A DNA stretch of 64,000 nucleotides, taken from positions 349,001 through 413,000 of the forward strand of contig JARHVA010008359.1 in assembly GCA_037957365.1 (NCBI GenBank). Direction: 5' to 3'. The stretch comes from Torreya grandis. Lineage: Eukaryota > Streptophyta > Pinopsida > Cupressales > Taxaceae. The notes beneath the pieces were generated by a model. The model made no database searches, was not told where the DNA came from, and was given only the letters and a program-made list of their open reading frames with translations. Shown here in pieces: positions 47,000-56,906 of the stretch. Each line of letters opens with the position of its first letter. Within the stretch, counting starts at the first letter, position 1. A program made the translations under genes and the position numbers.

Positions 47000-48138
47000 T
47001 CAACATTGCCCTACTCAGTATTATTTAGCCTCTTGAGCTGATCACTGTACATCACCTTTTCATTGAAAACAACATCACGGCTTCTAATAATTTTGTTAGT
47101 TCCTAAATTCCATAATCAGAATCTGAAATCTCTAGAGCCATAACTAATGAAAGTGCACCACATAGATTTAACATCCAGCTTCTTTCTATTTTCTTTATCA
47201 ATGTGCATAAAAGCTTCAAAACCAAAAACTTTGAGAAATGAAAGATCTACCTTTTTACCTGTCCAAGCCTCTTTTGGAATTCCACCATTTAGAGCAGTAG
47301 AAGGTCCTCTGTTAATCAGGTAAACTATAGTATCTATAGCTTCTGCCCAAAACTGTAAGGGCAAACCAACATGCAACCTCATACTCCGTGCACACTCCAT
47401 TATTGTTCTATTCATCCTTTCAACAACTCCATTTTGTTGAGGTGTCCCTGGAACCATCATTTCCCTATGTATTCCACTCATAGAATAGTAACTATTGAAT
47501 TTATTGCTACAGTACTCACTACCATTGTCAAATCTAAGGCACTTCAATCTCAAACCTGTTTCATTCTCAACCAAAGCTTTCCATTTCTTAAATGTGTCAA
47601 AAACATTAGATTTCTTCTTTATGCAATAAACCCATACCTTTCTTGTAGCATCATCAATAAAAGTAACATAATACTGTGATCCTCTAATAGAAGCTACCTA
47701 AGCTGGTCCCCTCATGTCTTTGTGAACAAGCTCTAACTTGTGCTTCTTCTTTGTTGACCCAGTTTTAAGAAACCTCACTTTCTTTTATTCTCCAAAAATA
47801 CAATGCTCATAGAAATCTAGATCTATGCTTTTAAAATATAAAAGCTTACCTTTTGACTTAAGAACACTCATTCCCTTCTCACTCATGTGGCCAAGCCTAC
47901 AGTACCACAACTTTACATCTACATCTGAAGTAGATAGAACAAAAGGAGAATAATCAGTAATACAAGTACATAGATAAAGTGTACCTATTCTCTTACCTCT
48001 GGCTAATACAAGTGCACCCTTAGAAACTTTCCAAGATTTAGCTATGAGAGTTACTGTGCAACCCTCATCCCCTAACTTCTTGCAAAAACCAGCTTCCTCT
48101 TCAAGATGGGTATATGCATGACATCCTTCAACACCCAT
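47000..48138 (-). pseudogene. int: Copia integrase with gag-pre-integrase domain
   Basis: Reading leftwards from 48138, the gag-pre-integrase zinc region shows LWYCRLGHMSEKGMSVLKSK (about 47905-47850) and CIFGE, then a stop where Gln is usual. The core follows with VHKDMRGP (first catalytic Asp, about 47720), VTFIDDATRKVWVY, RFDNGSEYCSNKF (second Asp, about 47530), GTPQQNGVVERMNRTIMECA (catalytic Glu, about 47455-47395) and FWAEAIDTIVYLINRGPST. The C-terminal SFLKVFGFEAFMHID follows. All three acidic residues are present. The integrase reads well apart from the stop and missing linkers. Confidence 0.92.
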
Positions 48139-48440
48139 GTGTTGCCATTCTGCAATTTCAGCTACACTTTTCCTTTGCCAATAATTTGATAAGGCTCATC
48201 ATCCCCTAAATAAATTTTTCAAAAATCTCCAAGGACATATAATCATTGAAAATTTATCTATTTGGGGTAGCATAGAAAGAGGCACCAGAATATAAAACCC
48301 AAGATTCTATTTTATTATCCAAAGAAAATATAAGAGCATCTTGTGAAACAATACCTACAACTTTTACTTCTTCTTTACCTTCATGCTGATTTTCTTCTTT
48401 AACTTTCAACCAGCAATCTTTCTTTGCATGCCTTTTTTTT
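48139..48440 (-). pseudogene. pro: Copia aspartic protease, active-site residue replaced
   Basis: The protease start reads SWVLYSGASFYATP on the element strand (about plus 48265-48306). Copia proteases have D-S-G-A here; in this copy the catalytic Asp is Tyr (one G-to-T change would do it). A stop follows about 20 codons later and the frame shifts. It is preceded in frame by Lys/Glu-rich text (KEENQHEGKEEVKVVG). Without the Asp the polyprotein could not be processed. Confidence 0.8.
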
Positions 48441-49105
48441 CCATAATTCTAGTAGATTATATTTCTTCCATTTCTGGATTTGGATCTACTTCTCATCTTT
48501 GACTTAGACCTTGATCTCCCTTGCTTGCCCTTCTCTTTTTGCCTTCCCCTACTTTCAACACTTAAAGCATTACCTGATGATTCCTCTATGCTTTTCCTGC
48601 AAATTTATTCATTTAAGATTACACTAACAACATCATCTAATTTCAAGATATTTGAAGCAGATGTAGTATTACTAACTGCCATTACCAAACTATGCCAACT
48701 TTCAGGTAAAGAGCATAAGATTAAGAGAGCCTTAATTTCATCATCAAATACTATTTTGACTAAATTTAACTAATTTACTATTGCATGGAAATCATTAAGA
48801 TGAGTAGATACCGATCCACCTTCCTGCATTTGCAAATTAAATAATTACTTCATAAGATATATGTTATTCAAAGCTAAGGGCTTTTCATATAAATTTGCTA
48901 GAGTATCCATTAACTCTACCATTGTCTTTACTTTTGATAAGTTGGAAATCACAAAAGATGCTAGGCTCAACCTTATAGATCCAAGAGCCTTTCTATCAAG
49001 AACATTTCATTCTTCATCTTGCATATTTGTGGGCTTGCATGTAACCCCACCCAATGATAAGTACAAATCTTTCTGATATAAATAATCTTCTATCAGAAAC
49101 CCTTG
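48441..49105 (-). pseudogene. gag: Copia Gag, truncated at its N-terminus
   Basis: Right to left: IEDYLYQKDLYLSLGG (about 49095-49050), KALGSIRLSLASFVISNLSK, LNDFHAIVN (48.8 kb), [20 protein letters not shown] (about 48.7 kb), then a Ser/Arg/Lys-rich tail GRSRSKSKMRSRSKSRNGR (about 48.5 kb). The zinc knuckle Y-C-N-C-G-K-K-x-H-A-K-K-D-C reads Y-stop-N-Y-G-K-K-R-H-A-K-K-D-C at about 48420-48455, so two Cys ligands are lost. Only about 60 bases separate the primer site from the first recognisable Gag codon, so the start and first tens of residues are deleted. Confidence 0.85.
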
Positions 49106-49163
49106 TGAGTGAACCTATAATCAACAAACACTAACCTGCTCTATACCAGTTGTTAGTGAACCA

Positions 49164-49176
49164 AGCTTTGATACCA
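49164..49176 (-). other. Primer-binding site, initiator tRNA-Met type
   Basis: On the element strand TGGTATCAAAGCT follows the 5' LTR end after a 2-base gap (AACA-AG-TGGTATC). It is complementary to the 3' end of initiator tRNA-Met, with one change from TGGTATCAGAGC. This is the usual primer of plant copia elements. Confidence 0.9.
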
Positions 49177-49477
49177 CTTGTTATGATTTAACAATCAAAA
49201 TTTATTACTTTTGTGTAAGCAACTAAACACGAAATTAAACCAAAATTAATAAGTTATTAGAAATCAGAATCAGCAAAGAATAAGAGATACAAGAAACAAT
49301 GAAAACTTGTATTAAACTCTTCTAGAAGGAAATACAATTGAAGAAATCTCTCATTCTTCCACACCTCTCAGATGTAAACATCTCTTTCCCTCAAGAGTTC
49401 TCTCTCTCAATTGCAACCAATTCAATCATTGAATTGTCTACCTTTTCATGTCTAAAAGCTATGAAGATCTATCCCTA

Positions 49478-49485
49478 TTTTATAA
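49478..49485 (-). promoter_or_regulatory. TATA box of the copia 5' LTR
   Basis: On the element strand ATTATAAAATAGGG; the 3' LTR has TATATAATAGGG at the same place (plus 44683-44694). It lies about 170-290 bases downstream of the dyad array, so the array would act as an upstream U3 region. Confidence 0.5.
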
Positions 49486-49651
49486 TACTAGGATTCATGA
49501 GCTATGCATTCTCCACCATTAGATACACCTCTTAATCAAAGGTTCAAATCAGTCCTACCAAAAATAGAAACGCAGACTCAACACTAACAGTTACTCTTTT
49601 CATGCAAATAATCTATTCTTCCATGAAAATAGACTTTTGGAATGTACAGGT

Positions 49652-49770
49652 GACTGACGTTGGTCCCTGTCTGCCTGCATATGACTGATGTCGGCCAATT
49701 GATAACTGACATTGGCAACCTCTAGTCGACACCTGACTGACGTCGGTCGGTCCTGACTGATGTCGGTGAC
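49652..49770 (-). repeat. Dyad minisatellite in the 5' LTR
   Basis: Units are GACTGACGTTGGTCC (49652), GACTGATGTCGGCC (49683), AACTGACATTGGC (49704), GACTGACGTCGGTCGG (49735) and GACTGATGTCGGTGAC (49755). They contain TGACG/GACGTC cores, which resemble binding sites of plant bZIP factors; that reading is inference. The copies match the 3' LTR array position by position. Confidence 0.85.
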
Positions 49771-49934
49771 TATGTAACTCCAAAAACCTTGCATTTGCTC
49801 ATTTGGTGAAGCTTTTAGCTCCAAAACTCAACACAACTGCTATGGAGGATTATCTTCAATTATTTACTTTATTCTTGAGATAGCTAGATGTGTCCTTAAA
49901 ATCCAACTACTTATTATCACAACAATGGTTTTTT

Positions 49935-50195
49935 CTATGTAGTGGCTATGAGCTACTATAGGTGAAAACCTGTAGTTGCTACAGGCAACCTATAGGTGAA
50001 AAACTATAGTTTCTATGGGAAACCTGTAGGTGAAAATCTTATAGCATTTAAATTTCTATGGATAACCTATAGGTGTAAATCCTAGAGTTTGGCAATGGCT
50101 ATGAGCAAGTTGTCGGTGGAAAGTATGTAGTTGCTATGGGAAATTGGTAGGTGAAAACCCTGCAAATTATTAGTTATTACAGGTTGGAAGCCCCT
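49935..50195 (+). repeat. Minisatellite, about 35-43 bp x 6
   Basis: Units share the core AACCTATAGGTGAAAA with a TAGTTGCTAYRGG joint (copies near 49947, 49985, 50018, 50064, 50106 and 50145). The joint phrase TAGTTGCTACAGG or TAGTTGCTATGGG also occurs, on the opposite strand, at 54350-54600. The two arrays face each other around an unknown ORF. Confidence 0.75.
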
Positions 50196-50409
50196 TTTAT
50201 TGTGGTCTTATCTATGATTTTTGTGACCAATAAATATTCATGTAGTCTTATTATACCTTTCAAATGTTTTTTAAATAAGGTTACACAAGTATATAATATA
50301 ATCAAATAAAAAACATTGTTAATCTATAACACAACATGTATATATTAATGCACACATATAATAATTAATGCATTCATTAATTTACATAATTCATGGATAG
50401 TTATATGGG

Positions 50410-50412
<3 letters not shown>

Positions 50413-50440
<28 letters not shown>
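50413..50440. repeat. (AT)14 microsatellite
   Basis: An uninterrupted AT dinucleotide run, the longest perfect simple repeat in the window. It is expected to be length-variable. Confidence 0.95.
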
Positions 50441-50442
<2 letters not shown>

Positions 50443-50498
50443 CTAGGTATGGATGAGGTTTTAAAAGTAACAATTGGTGACCTCATCACACACCCTAC

Positions 50499-53400
50499 TT
50501 AACCTCTTTCTTGTCCTTGAGTAAGCCTTTTTTGAATTTTGAATCCATAATATTTCTTAAAATCTAAGGGCTTAGTGCAGCCCATACTTTCAAAGATATA
50601 AAAACCTTTAGCATCATCTATGCTTTTCCACCTTTTCTTCTTTGCTTCTCTATCAGCTAGTACATTCCCTTCCCAATCAAGAATTAGAAACCAAAACATA
50701 AGTGGATGAAACATCAACCCCAACCAACTTATCCTTCTTTTCTTAAAAAGTTAAATTTACATATATACTCTATGTATATCCTATCTAAGGTTTTGAGGGG
50801 AATAAGGATATATTATTTTTAGGGTATCTAAATTTTCTACCAATCTATGCAAACAAGAAATAAAAAATTATTTTCTATCTTCCTCCATGAGGCTCAAGTA
50901 GTAGTTTTGGACCTCTATATTTTTCTTTGTGACACTTTTTTATTTGATACCCATGATCTTGGACTATATATATTTATAAATTTAATCCATTCATCTATTA
51001 TAGATTTTGAATCAATAGATTCACCCCTAATCATGAGGGTAGCCTCTTTTTATTTCTCTTGGTAGTCCTTAACCTGTGTTTTATTCTTGTTTCATTTAAG
51101 ATGTATGAGGTAAAGGCATTCAATTGGACATCCCCTAGGTATATATTAGGATAAAAATTTGTATCATGTGGTAAAACATATTTATGAATGTAAAACTCAC
51201 TCAACTATGCCTATAAATCAGGATCAACATGACTATAGACCTCAAAGAAAGACTTAGGATCACATACCTTGTAAGACTGATCATTGTATATCTTGACATA
51301 TTTAAATCTAAGCCACCTTTCCTCTAATTATACAACATATACCTTATAAGGTGATTTTCATTCCATTAACATCTCAGAAGTCTCATACATGTTAGTGATC
51401 TTTTCTTTCAAATAAGTGATCTTAGTCTCAGCCTTTTCTAGGATTTCTTTTAAATCATCTTGCTACTCCTTTGACTCAATATATACCTTAAAAATTTGTA
51501 TCAACTTCTTATGATAAGTTTAATCATTGCTAAATTTTTCCTCAAGAAAATTTAAAAGGACATCAGTTTTTACTAGCCTAGTAGTTGAAAGGTATACATC
51601 AATCACTTCTACTGTAGGTATTTTTGCAATGGTCAATGTAGGAAAAAAACTATTATAGAAAGGTACCAAAGCTAGAGAATTATCTATTGTAGGTTATTAT
51701 AAGGGTATACTAATGCTATCTATATGTAAGGTGGATGAAAATTCTATAAGCACTTCAAAGGGAGTTGTTACATGCTCCTCCAATATCCTTTCCTTGAATC
51801 TTTTTCCATATATGGCTCTCTAAATTATTCTATCCCAAAATTGTTTTTAGGCCTCTCTTGCCTTTTAACTCTATTATTTTATTCCTCAACCTATATATCT
51901 CTTTCATGGATTGTTCCAAAGTTTGGAACTCCAAGTTATAAGGAACAATGTCTTGATATGTTGTTTCTTCCATTGTCTTTCCTTCAAGCAATTCTTATTC
52001 TCTTACAAATTGATCTGACATTCTTATTTCTTCTTATGTATATCATATTTGTTTGAGTAGATCCAAGTCTTCATTTTTAAATCTATGTTTCTTAGGTGAT
52101 TGTATTTCCTCACCCCTTATAGACTTATCTTCAGTAAACCATTTTTCTATTTCAAACCCATTAGAGGTCTTACGAATTTCGGGCTCCTTCTTCCTTCTTT
52201 CATCTTCACTGATGTTTATAAGTGAGGATGTTAGAGTTATATTTTGTCTTTTAATTCTATGAGACCTCCTAGGAGGAGTTCTCCTTCTCTTTGATGTAGA
52301 AGGCTTCTTCCCTTCAGTCTTCTTTTTCTTCTTAGGAGGGGGAGTTATTGAAACATTTTCTTCATGTGTAGCTAGTGATGGAAGAGCTTCTTTTCCTTTT
52401 AAAGGATCCATGGTGGGAGACTCTACATTTTGTGGTAAAATTATAGGATAAATAATATGCTTCCTAGTTTATTTTTGTGGAATTTCCTCTATGTCCTCGG
52501 GAGGTACAACTAATTTTCTTCATCTTCCCTTGCCCGTAGTAACTACAGGTGAAACTTGAGTAACTATATGTTGGTTAGTTGTACTAGTGCCTACAATATA
52601 TTCTTGTGCCATCTATTGAACTTGTTCTTTGGGAGATTCCCCCTCATTTTTTTCTTCCTTTTATTGAGGTTCACTAGTCCTTAGGGTTAGAAATTGTTCC
52701 TAAGTGAGGTCAAGTCTAGTATTGTGTATTCCTTGTGTAACAAACAACCAAATCAGACAATGATGAGATGAAGCTTTCTCTACCCCCTTTTGGTATTCTT
52801 TAGACTTTTTTTTAGGATATTTCACAAATGTTTTAGGACATTAATAGTCTTATCATGCCTTAAATGATTCAAAATTTTAAATTATAGAGTATAGATCAAA
52901 AGGTACCTTCCTTCACATTTTAGATAATTAATGAGATACGAGGCCACCTTCCTCCAAGATGGGGGTAGACCGAGTCTCTCTACACCTCCTTTTTTCAAAA
53001 CTAGCCTTTCATTATTCTAATAGAACTATTGTCTAGCTAGTTCACCATTAGGTTTATCTTCCTAGTTTTCCCCTGTTCTTGGCAACCCAATAACCTAGCT
53101 TACTAGTTCTTCTATAACTAGAATATAATGCCAAATACTATCTCCTGGTCTCCTATAATAGTTTTTGAAAAATTTTGAGTGTGTGGTTTTTAAAAATGTT
53201 ATAGTTTCTTAAAATAGGTAGCCCATATAACCCTATTAAAGATGGCCCATCTGTTTAGGTCTCCTTATAACTCCCTATGATCTGAGGGTTTCGTTCTCAC
53301 TACTAAACCTACCATTATGGCTAGTTTATTTTCCTATCAAAAATTTTTCAAATAGACACTCTTCAAAAAACCTAATTTTACCTTCAAATTATTGCCTATA

Positions 53401-53505
53401 GTAAAGTAGGTTTCTTCAAAAATGGTGGTTTTACTTGTAGGGCTTAGCAATGTGTAGCTTTAGGTCTTTGTTTGAATGAGTTATAATCTCAAAATTGATT
53501 GTTTT
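50499..53505 (-). pseudogene. Unrecognised minus-strand ORF with basic cluster and coiled coil
   Basis: Reading leftwards from about 53505, a coding-like region of some 1000 codons can be followed with stops and frame changes. Pieces are: THSKFFKNYYRRPGDSIWHY (about 53.18-53.12 kb); a stretch with LLIYTL and KILNHLRHDKTINVLKHL (about 52.9 kb); QEYIVGTSTTNQHIVTQVSP (about 52.6 kb); then the open frame 52043-52411, starting MDPLKGKEALPSLATHEENV, with basic clusters PPPKKKKKTEGKK and SKRRRTPPRRSHRIKRQ that resemble nuclear localisation signals; a likely coiled coil near 51.9 kb (LEQSMKEIYRLRNKIIELKG); and a last open part, 50499-50723 (RWKSIDDAKGFYIFESMGC). No known retroelement enzyme or host domain is recognised. 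It lies 3' of the G3 integrase on the same strand, where Athila-type elements carry an extra ORF, but membership of G3 is unproven. Confidence 0.5.
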
Positions 53506-54349
53506 TCCTCATCAAATTTTGTGGGATTTCACTCCACATATATAGATTATCATGTGATTGATTGCATGTAGCATTTTTCCCCTCACATGAGAGGTTACTT
53601 ATTCCAAAGTGATGTGGTATGTGTAGGACAAAAAAGAGATAAGATAAGGTCATAATGAGGGTGTGAGTGTTTAGTTGGAATAGATCATGATAAGACTTGA
53701 TGAATGATATTTTAATGATTAAATATACTTTTTAATATAATGCATGTTATATTAAAAATAAACTACTTTTCTTTGACTAAAAGATATAATGTACATTTTT
53801 AACCATTTTATTCCTAGGGTTATGGCATAAGAAATTTACACCAATCCCAATAGTGATGAAGATGAAGTATTGATGGAATATTTGTTTAGGTAACTTTTGA
53901 TTTGGTAGTCAGCTGGTCTATCAAACTTAGAACTTGTGTGCTAGAAAGGATCCCAGATCTCACTTGTTTTCATAGTGAAATAATTTTGCATGAAGTGATC
54001 AAAAGTTGAGAATGGTTATTTTGTGTCCCTAGAGCCAAAACATTTAGTCTACAACACTCCAAATAGAGATTAGAAGTGTATGTTTTTGTTGTATCCCTTT
54101 ATTTTTAGTCTAGGATATGGTCTTCCCTAAGCAATGCTTGTAGTTTATACTCTAATTTTCCTTTACTCCTCTTTTATCTTGTCTAGTGTCTTCCATGAAT
54201 TTCTTAATAGCCCATGGTCAAAGACATAACTCATAGTTTGTGAGAAATTAACCTAAAACTACTAGATTGGTGTATATAGGGGTTCATATGTTGGATTTGT
54301 AGCTCTTCATATGTTGGATAAAATGGTTAAAAATGGTGTAAGCTATTCC
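53506..54349. other. No gene; short duplicated phrase
   Basis: No coding frame is supported. CCCAATAGTGATGAAGATG occurs at about 53848-53866 and again at about 54348-54366, about 500 bp apart in direct orientation, with similar bases just upstream. Confidence 0.5.
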
Positions 54350-54600
54350 CAATAGTGATGAAGATGCCTACAATAACTAAAAAATGGCCTGTAGCAACTA
54401 GGGGAATTCCTTTATTGATAAAGTTGCCTATAAAAATGGTGAGGGTGCCTATATTAACTACAAAAAATTAATGTTACCTATAGAAATTATGAAGATGCTC
54501 TCAATAGCTCTAGGAGTACGTTATAGCCCCTTTTTTCTAGAGTTGTTTCTTTCTCATAGCAACTACAAGTTAAACCCATATCTATTGAAGATTGAGGCTA
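54350..54600 (-). repeat. Degenerate array related to 49935-50195, inverted
   Basis: On the minus strand it contains TAGTTGCTATGAGAAA, TTTCTATAGGTAAC, TAGTTAATATAGGCACC, TTTTATAGGCAAC, TAGTTGCTACAGGCCA and TAGTTATTGTAGGCAT, all variants of the joint motif in the array at 49935-50195. It lies just upstream of the ORF at 50.5-53.5 kb and opposite in orientation to the other array. Confidence 0.6.
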
Positions 54601-54925
54601 GAAGCAACTAAAAGGAAAAATGTGTTATAAGAAGATGAGTATTTTTACTCAAAATGATTCCATGTTATCCATTTTTTGATTTTATCCCCAAATAGTCAAC
54701 AAGCTAATTTTCTATTTAGGCATTTTAATAGTTTTGGGTAGCCAAAAAGCTGGTTGCCTTTGTAGAAACTATCAACATAACCCAAAAAGGGGTTTTCATT
54801 ATTAGATTTTTTTATTCTAACTATTTTCTATAGTAAATTTTTTATTCTAGGTCCTTTCCATATCAATTATGAGTTTGACTAGTCAAGGATTATGTGAAGA
54901 TCTTTCTCTTCATGCCAGAGGAGGG
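54601..54925 (-). other. Region 3' of the G3 integrase
   Basis: AT-rich, with no coding frame after the end of the integrase similarity. No polypurine tract or LTR start could be fixed. Confidence 0.4.
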
Positions 54926-55632
54926 CTAGAATGTCCTCCTCTCCTTCATCTACTTATTGGCTAGTTATCCCTATGGCTGGTGAGACATCATTCCAATCAA
55001 ACACATTATTGAATCCATTTTGTAATTGTTTTCATACTTATTTGGTAAATTCCTTTTGAGTGAGTGAATTTTTATATAATTTTAACATGTGGTCATTGAC
55101 TAATAGATAAAATCTCACTAGATCAATGGTTCAAAGTTGCACTACTCCATTTTCATGAACATGATCAATCTTAAATAGAACAAGCCATCTGGTCTAGATT
55201 TTTCCCTTGGGATCCTTATATTTTTAATCAAAAAGAAGGGTCCAATCTCTTGCATTAAATTTCCTGGTCTTAATATACCTATCATGTCATCCAATACACT
55301 ATTGTTGTATAAGTTTTGTGTTTTCTAGTGTTTTTTGTCTATATTCATCTAAGGAATTTAGTTGCATAAGCTTTTCTTTATATGCTTTAGATAAATCCAT
55401 CCCAAGTTTTAGTGTTGTCCATAAGGTCTTGTGCTCAAATTCAATTGGCAAGATAGATTTCTTCTTATAGACCAACTCATATTGGGTGAAGCCTGTAGCA
55501 GTCTTACATGTAATTCTATATGCCCAAATAGCTTTAGGAAGTCTAACCTCTTAATCCTTAAAGGACATACTAAAATTCTTAGTCAAAATATTTTCTATCT
55601 CCTTGGTGACTTTCATCTATCCACTGGACTGT
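54926..55632 (-). pseudogene. int: G3 integrase, C-terminal half
   Basis: From the target site leftwards: MKVTKEIENILTKNFSMSF, VRLPKAIWAYRITCKTATGF (about 55.53 kb), TQYELVYKKKSILPIEFEHK (about 55.47 kb), LGMDLSKAYKEKLMQLNSLD (about 55.37 kb), HDRYIKTRKFNARDWTLLFD (about 55.27 kb), KDPKGKI-stop-TRWLVLFKID (about 55.2 kb), and the tail to FDWNDVSPAIGITSQ (about 54.97 kb). These match the end of the gypsy integrase core and its C-terminal domain. Internal stops are present. Confidence 0.85.
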
Positions 55633-55637
55633 GGATG
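55633..55637. other. Left target-site duplication GGATG
   Basis: GGATG precedes the 5' LTR and is repeated exactly after the 3' LTR at 58370-58374. Confidence 0.95.
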
Positions 55638-56011
55638 TGCTATGTACCTAGGGATATGATATATTAATGTATATGGGTTGATGAAGATGTTGACATGTGG
55701 CACACATCCCCTTAGTTATATGGGTATAATATATTAGAATGATAGATTAAATTATGGAATTAGTACATTGGGTAATGATCGGCCTATAGTGGGATTAGGA
55801 GGTTACCCATCCATGGGTTAGATAGATGTCTAGATATAGGAGATGATTATCATGGTAAAGATATCAAGTAACCATTGAGTCTTTTATTGTAAGAGGATAT
55901 TGGAGGCCCTCAAAGAGACATTATGGAGTTATTCCTTCCTAAAGGAGTATTATATGGTGTTTCCCTACCTTAAGGGTATTTTCGCATATATTGAATATTA
56001 AGATCATATCA
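55638..56011 (+). repeat. 5' LTR of the gag-protease element
   Basis: It begins TGCTATGTACCTAGGGATAT and ends AGATCATATCA. It aligns fully with 57987-58369. A weak TATA-like TAGATATAGG at about 55832 corresponds to TATATATAGG in the 3' copy. Confidence 0.95.
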
Positions 56012-56013
56012 AG

Positions 56014-56025
56014 TGGTATTAGATC
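56014..56025 (+). other. Primer-binding-site remnant, tRNA-Met type
   Basis: TGGTATTAGATC starts two bases after the 5' LTR. It is a near match to TGGTATCAGAGC, the complement of the initiator tRNA-Met end, with two or three changes. Confidence 0.7.
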
Positions 56026-56749
56026 TTTGATTTGGGCAATTTGTATGGAGTGAAACCCTAGTTTTTTTGAATCTAAAATAAATTTTTATTGGTTGTGACT
56101 TTTTCCACAATTCTTTTACTGGATATGGAGAATATTTCAAATAAGTCATACTAAAAAAAATTGATATTTTTTTATTATTTTTGACGAAGTTATTTCTATT
56201 TTAGGTTTTATACTAATTTTGCTATATCTTCCTAAAAATAAGAAATTTTTATTCTAACTTTTTACTGGAGATATATGAATATATAAGAGAAGCACAACAA
56301 AAAATTTAGAATTTTTTGAGTTGTTTTGAGTGAATTTTTGTGATTTTATGGTTTTTCATATATTAAATCTACAAATCAGAATTTGTGACATTTTTTCACA
56401 AATTTTTTCTTGAGGTTTAAATATCATAAGAGGAAGAAATAATAAAAATTTGGAACTTTTTGGATCAATTTTGTATGATTTATTGACATTTTAGGGTTTC
56501 ATGAACCCTAATTTTTTTGTGGATCATGGAGTTGCAAAAATTTTCAAGGGAAGATGATATTGATGCTAGAGAATGGTGGCTACTTTTGGAGAATCATTTT
56601 AAAAATTTTTTTGGGAAAAGACAATTACTTCTTTTTTTGTCTAGGTCTGCACTACATTGGTTTGACCAGTTGAGTTGTATGGAAAGGTTTTCTTCATGGA
56701 ATGAAATGGAATAGAGATTTTTAGATCATTTGGCTATAAAATAAGAAGC

Positions 56750-56906
56750 AGAAAAAGAAATAGTAGTAGAAGAAGAAGAAGAAGAAGAAGAAAAAGAAGA
56801 AGAAATAGAAGAATCAATAGAAGAAGAATAAGAATAAGATGAAGTAGAAGAAGCAATGGAAGAAGAAGAAGTAGATGATGATGAAGAAGAAGAAGAAGAA
56901 AAATAA
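56750..56906 (+). repeat. GAA/GAG-rich simple repeat in the gag ORF
   Basis: Imperfect GAA/GAAGAT repeats encode a poly-Glu/Asp tract between Gag and protease. Stops within it (AATAAG, GAATAAG) probably arose by replication slippage and point change. The Leu-rich frame on the opposite strand is its antisense shadow. Confidence 0.9.

Larger units (their letters stand above)
44391..49830 (-). mobile_element. Complete but inactive Ty1/copia retrotransposon
   Basis: Two LTRs of about 650 bp (44391-45038 and 49179-49830) enclose a minus-strand gag-protease-integrase-RT-RNase H region. Integrase before RT is the diagnostic copia order. A tRNA-Met primer site lies next to the right (5') LTR and a polypurine tract next to the left (3') LTR. 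The integrase and RNase H texts resemble the Tork/TNT1 group, but I cannot settle the lineage. The LTRs are about 90 percent alike by eye. The flanks CAGCT and ACACA show no clear target duplication. A lost gag start, a protease active-site change, stops and a frameshift make it dead. Confidence 0.95.
49179..49830 (-). repeat. 5' LTR of the copia element
   Basis: On the plus strand it runs TGTTATGATTTAACAATCAA to GCTCCAAAACTCA. It is the promoter LTR because the primer site lies on its inner side. Many differences from the 3' LTR are C-to-T or G-to-A, as expected from methylation decay. Confidence 0.95.

Noticed and set aside
47371..47679. Plus-strand open frame of 102 codons
   Set aside because: Antisense shadow of the copia integrase core, which has clear catalytic motifs on the minus strand.
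48480..49076. Plus-strand open frames, one with a hydrophobic start
   Set aside because: Antisense to copia Gag; the apparent membrane-like residues are the complement of its Ser/Arg/Lys-rich tail.
49929..49944. CACTA-type terminus: minus strand CACTACATAGAAAAAA
   Set aside because: The sequence points leftwards into the copia side, away from the ORF and the subterminal-like array. No partner terminus or 3 bp duplication was found.
49935..50195. Array as part of the copia LTR
   Set aside because: The LTR ends at 49830, as fixed by the match to 45038 and the polypurine tract; the array begins about 105 bp outside.
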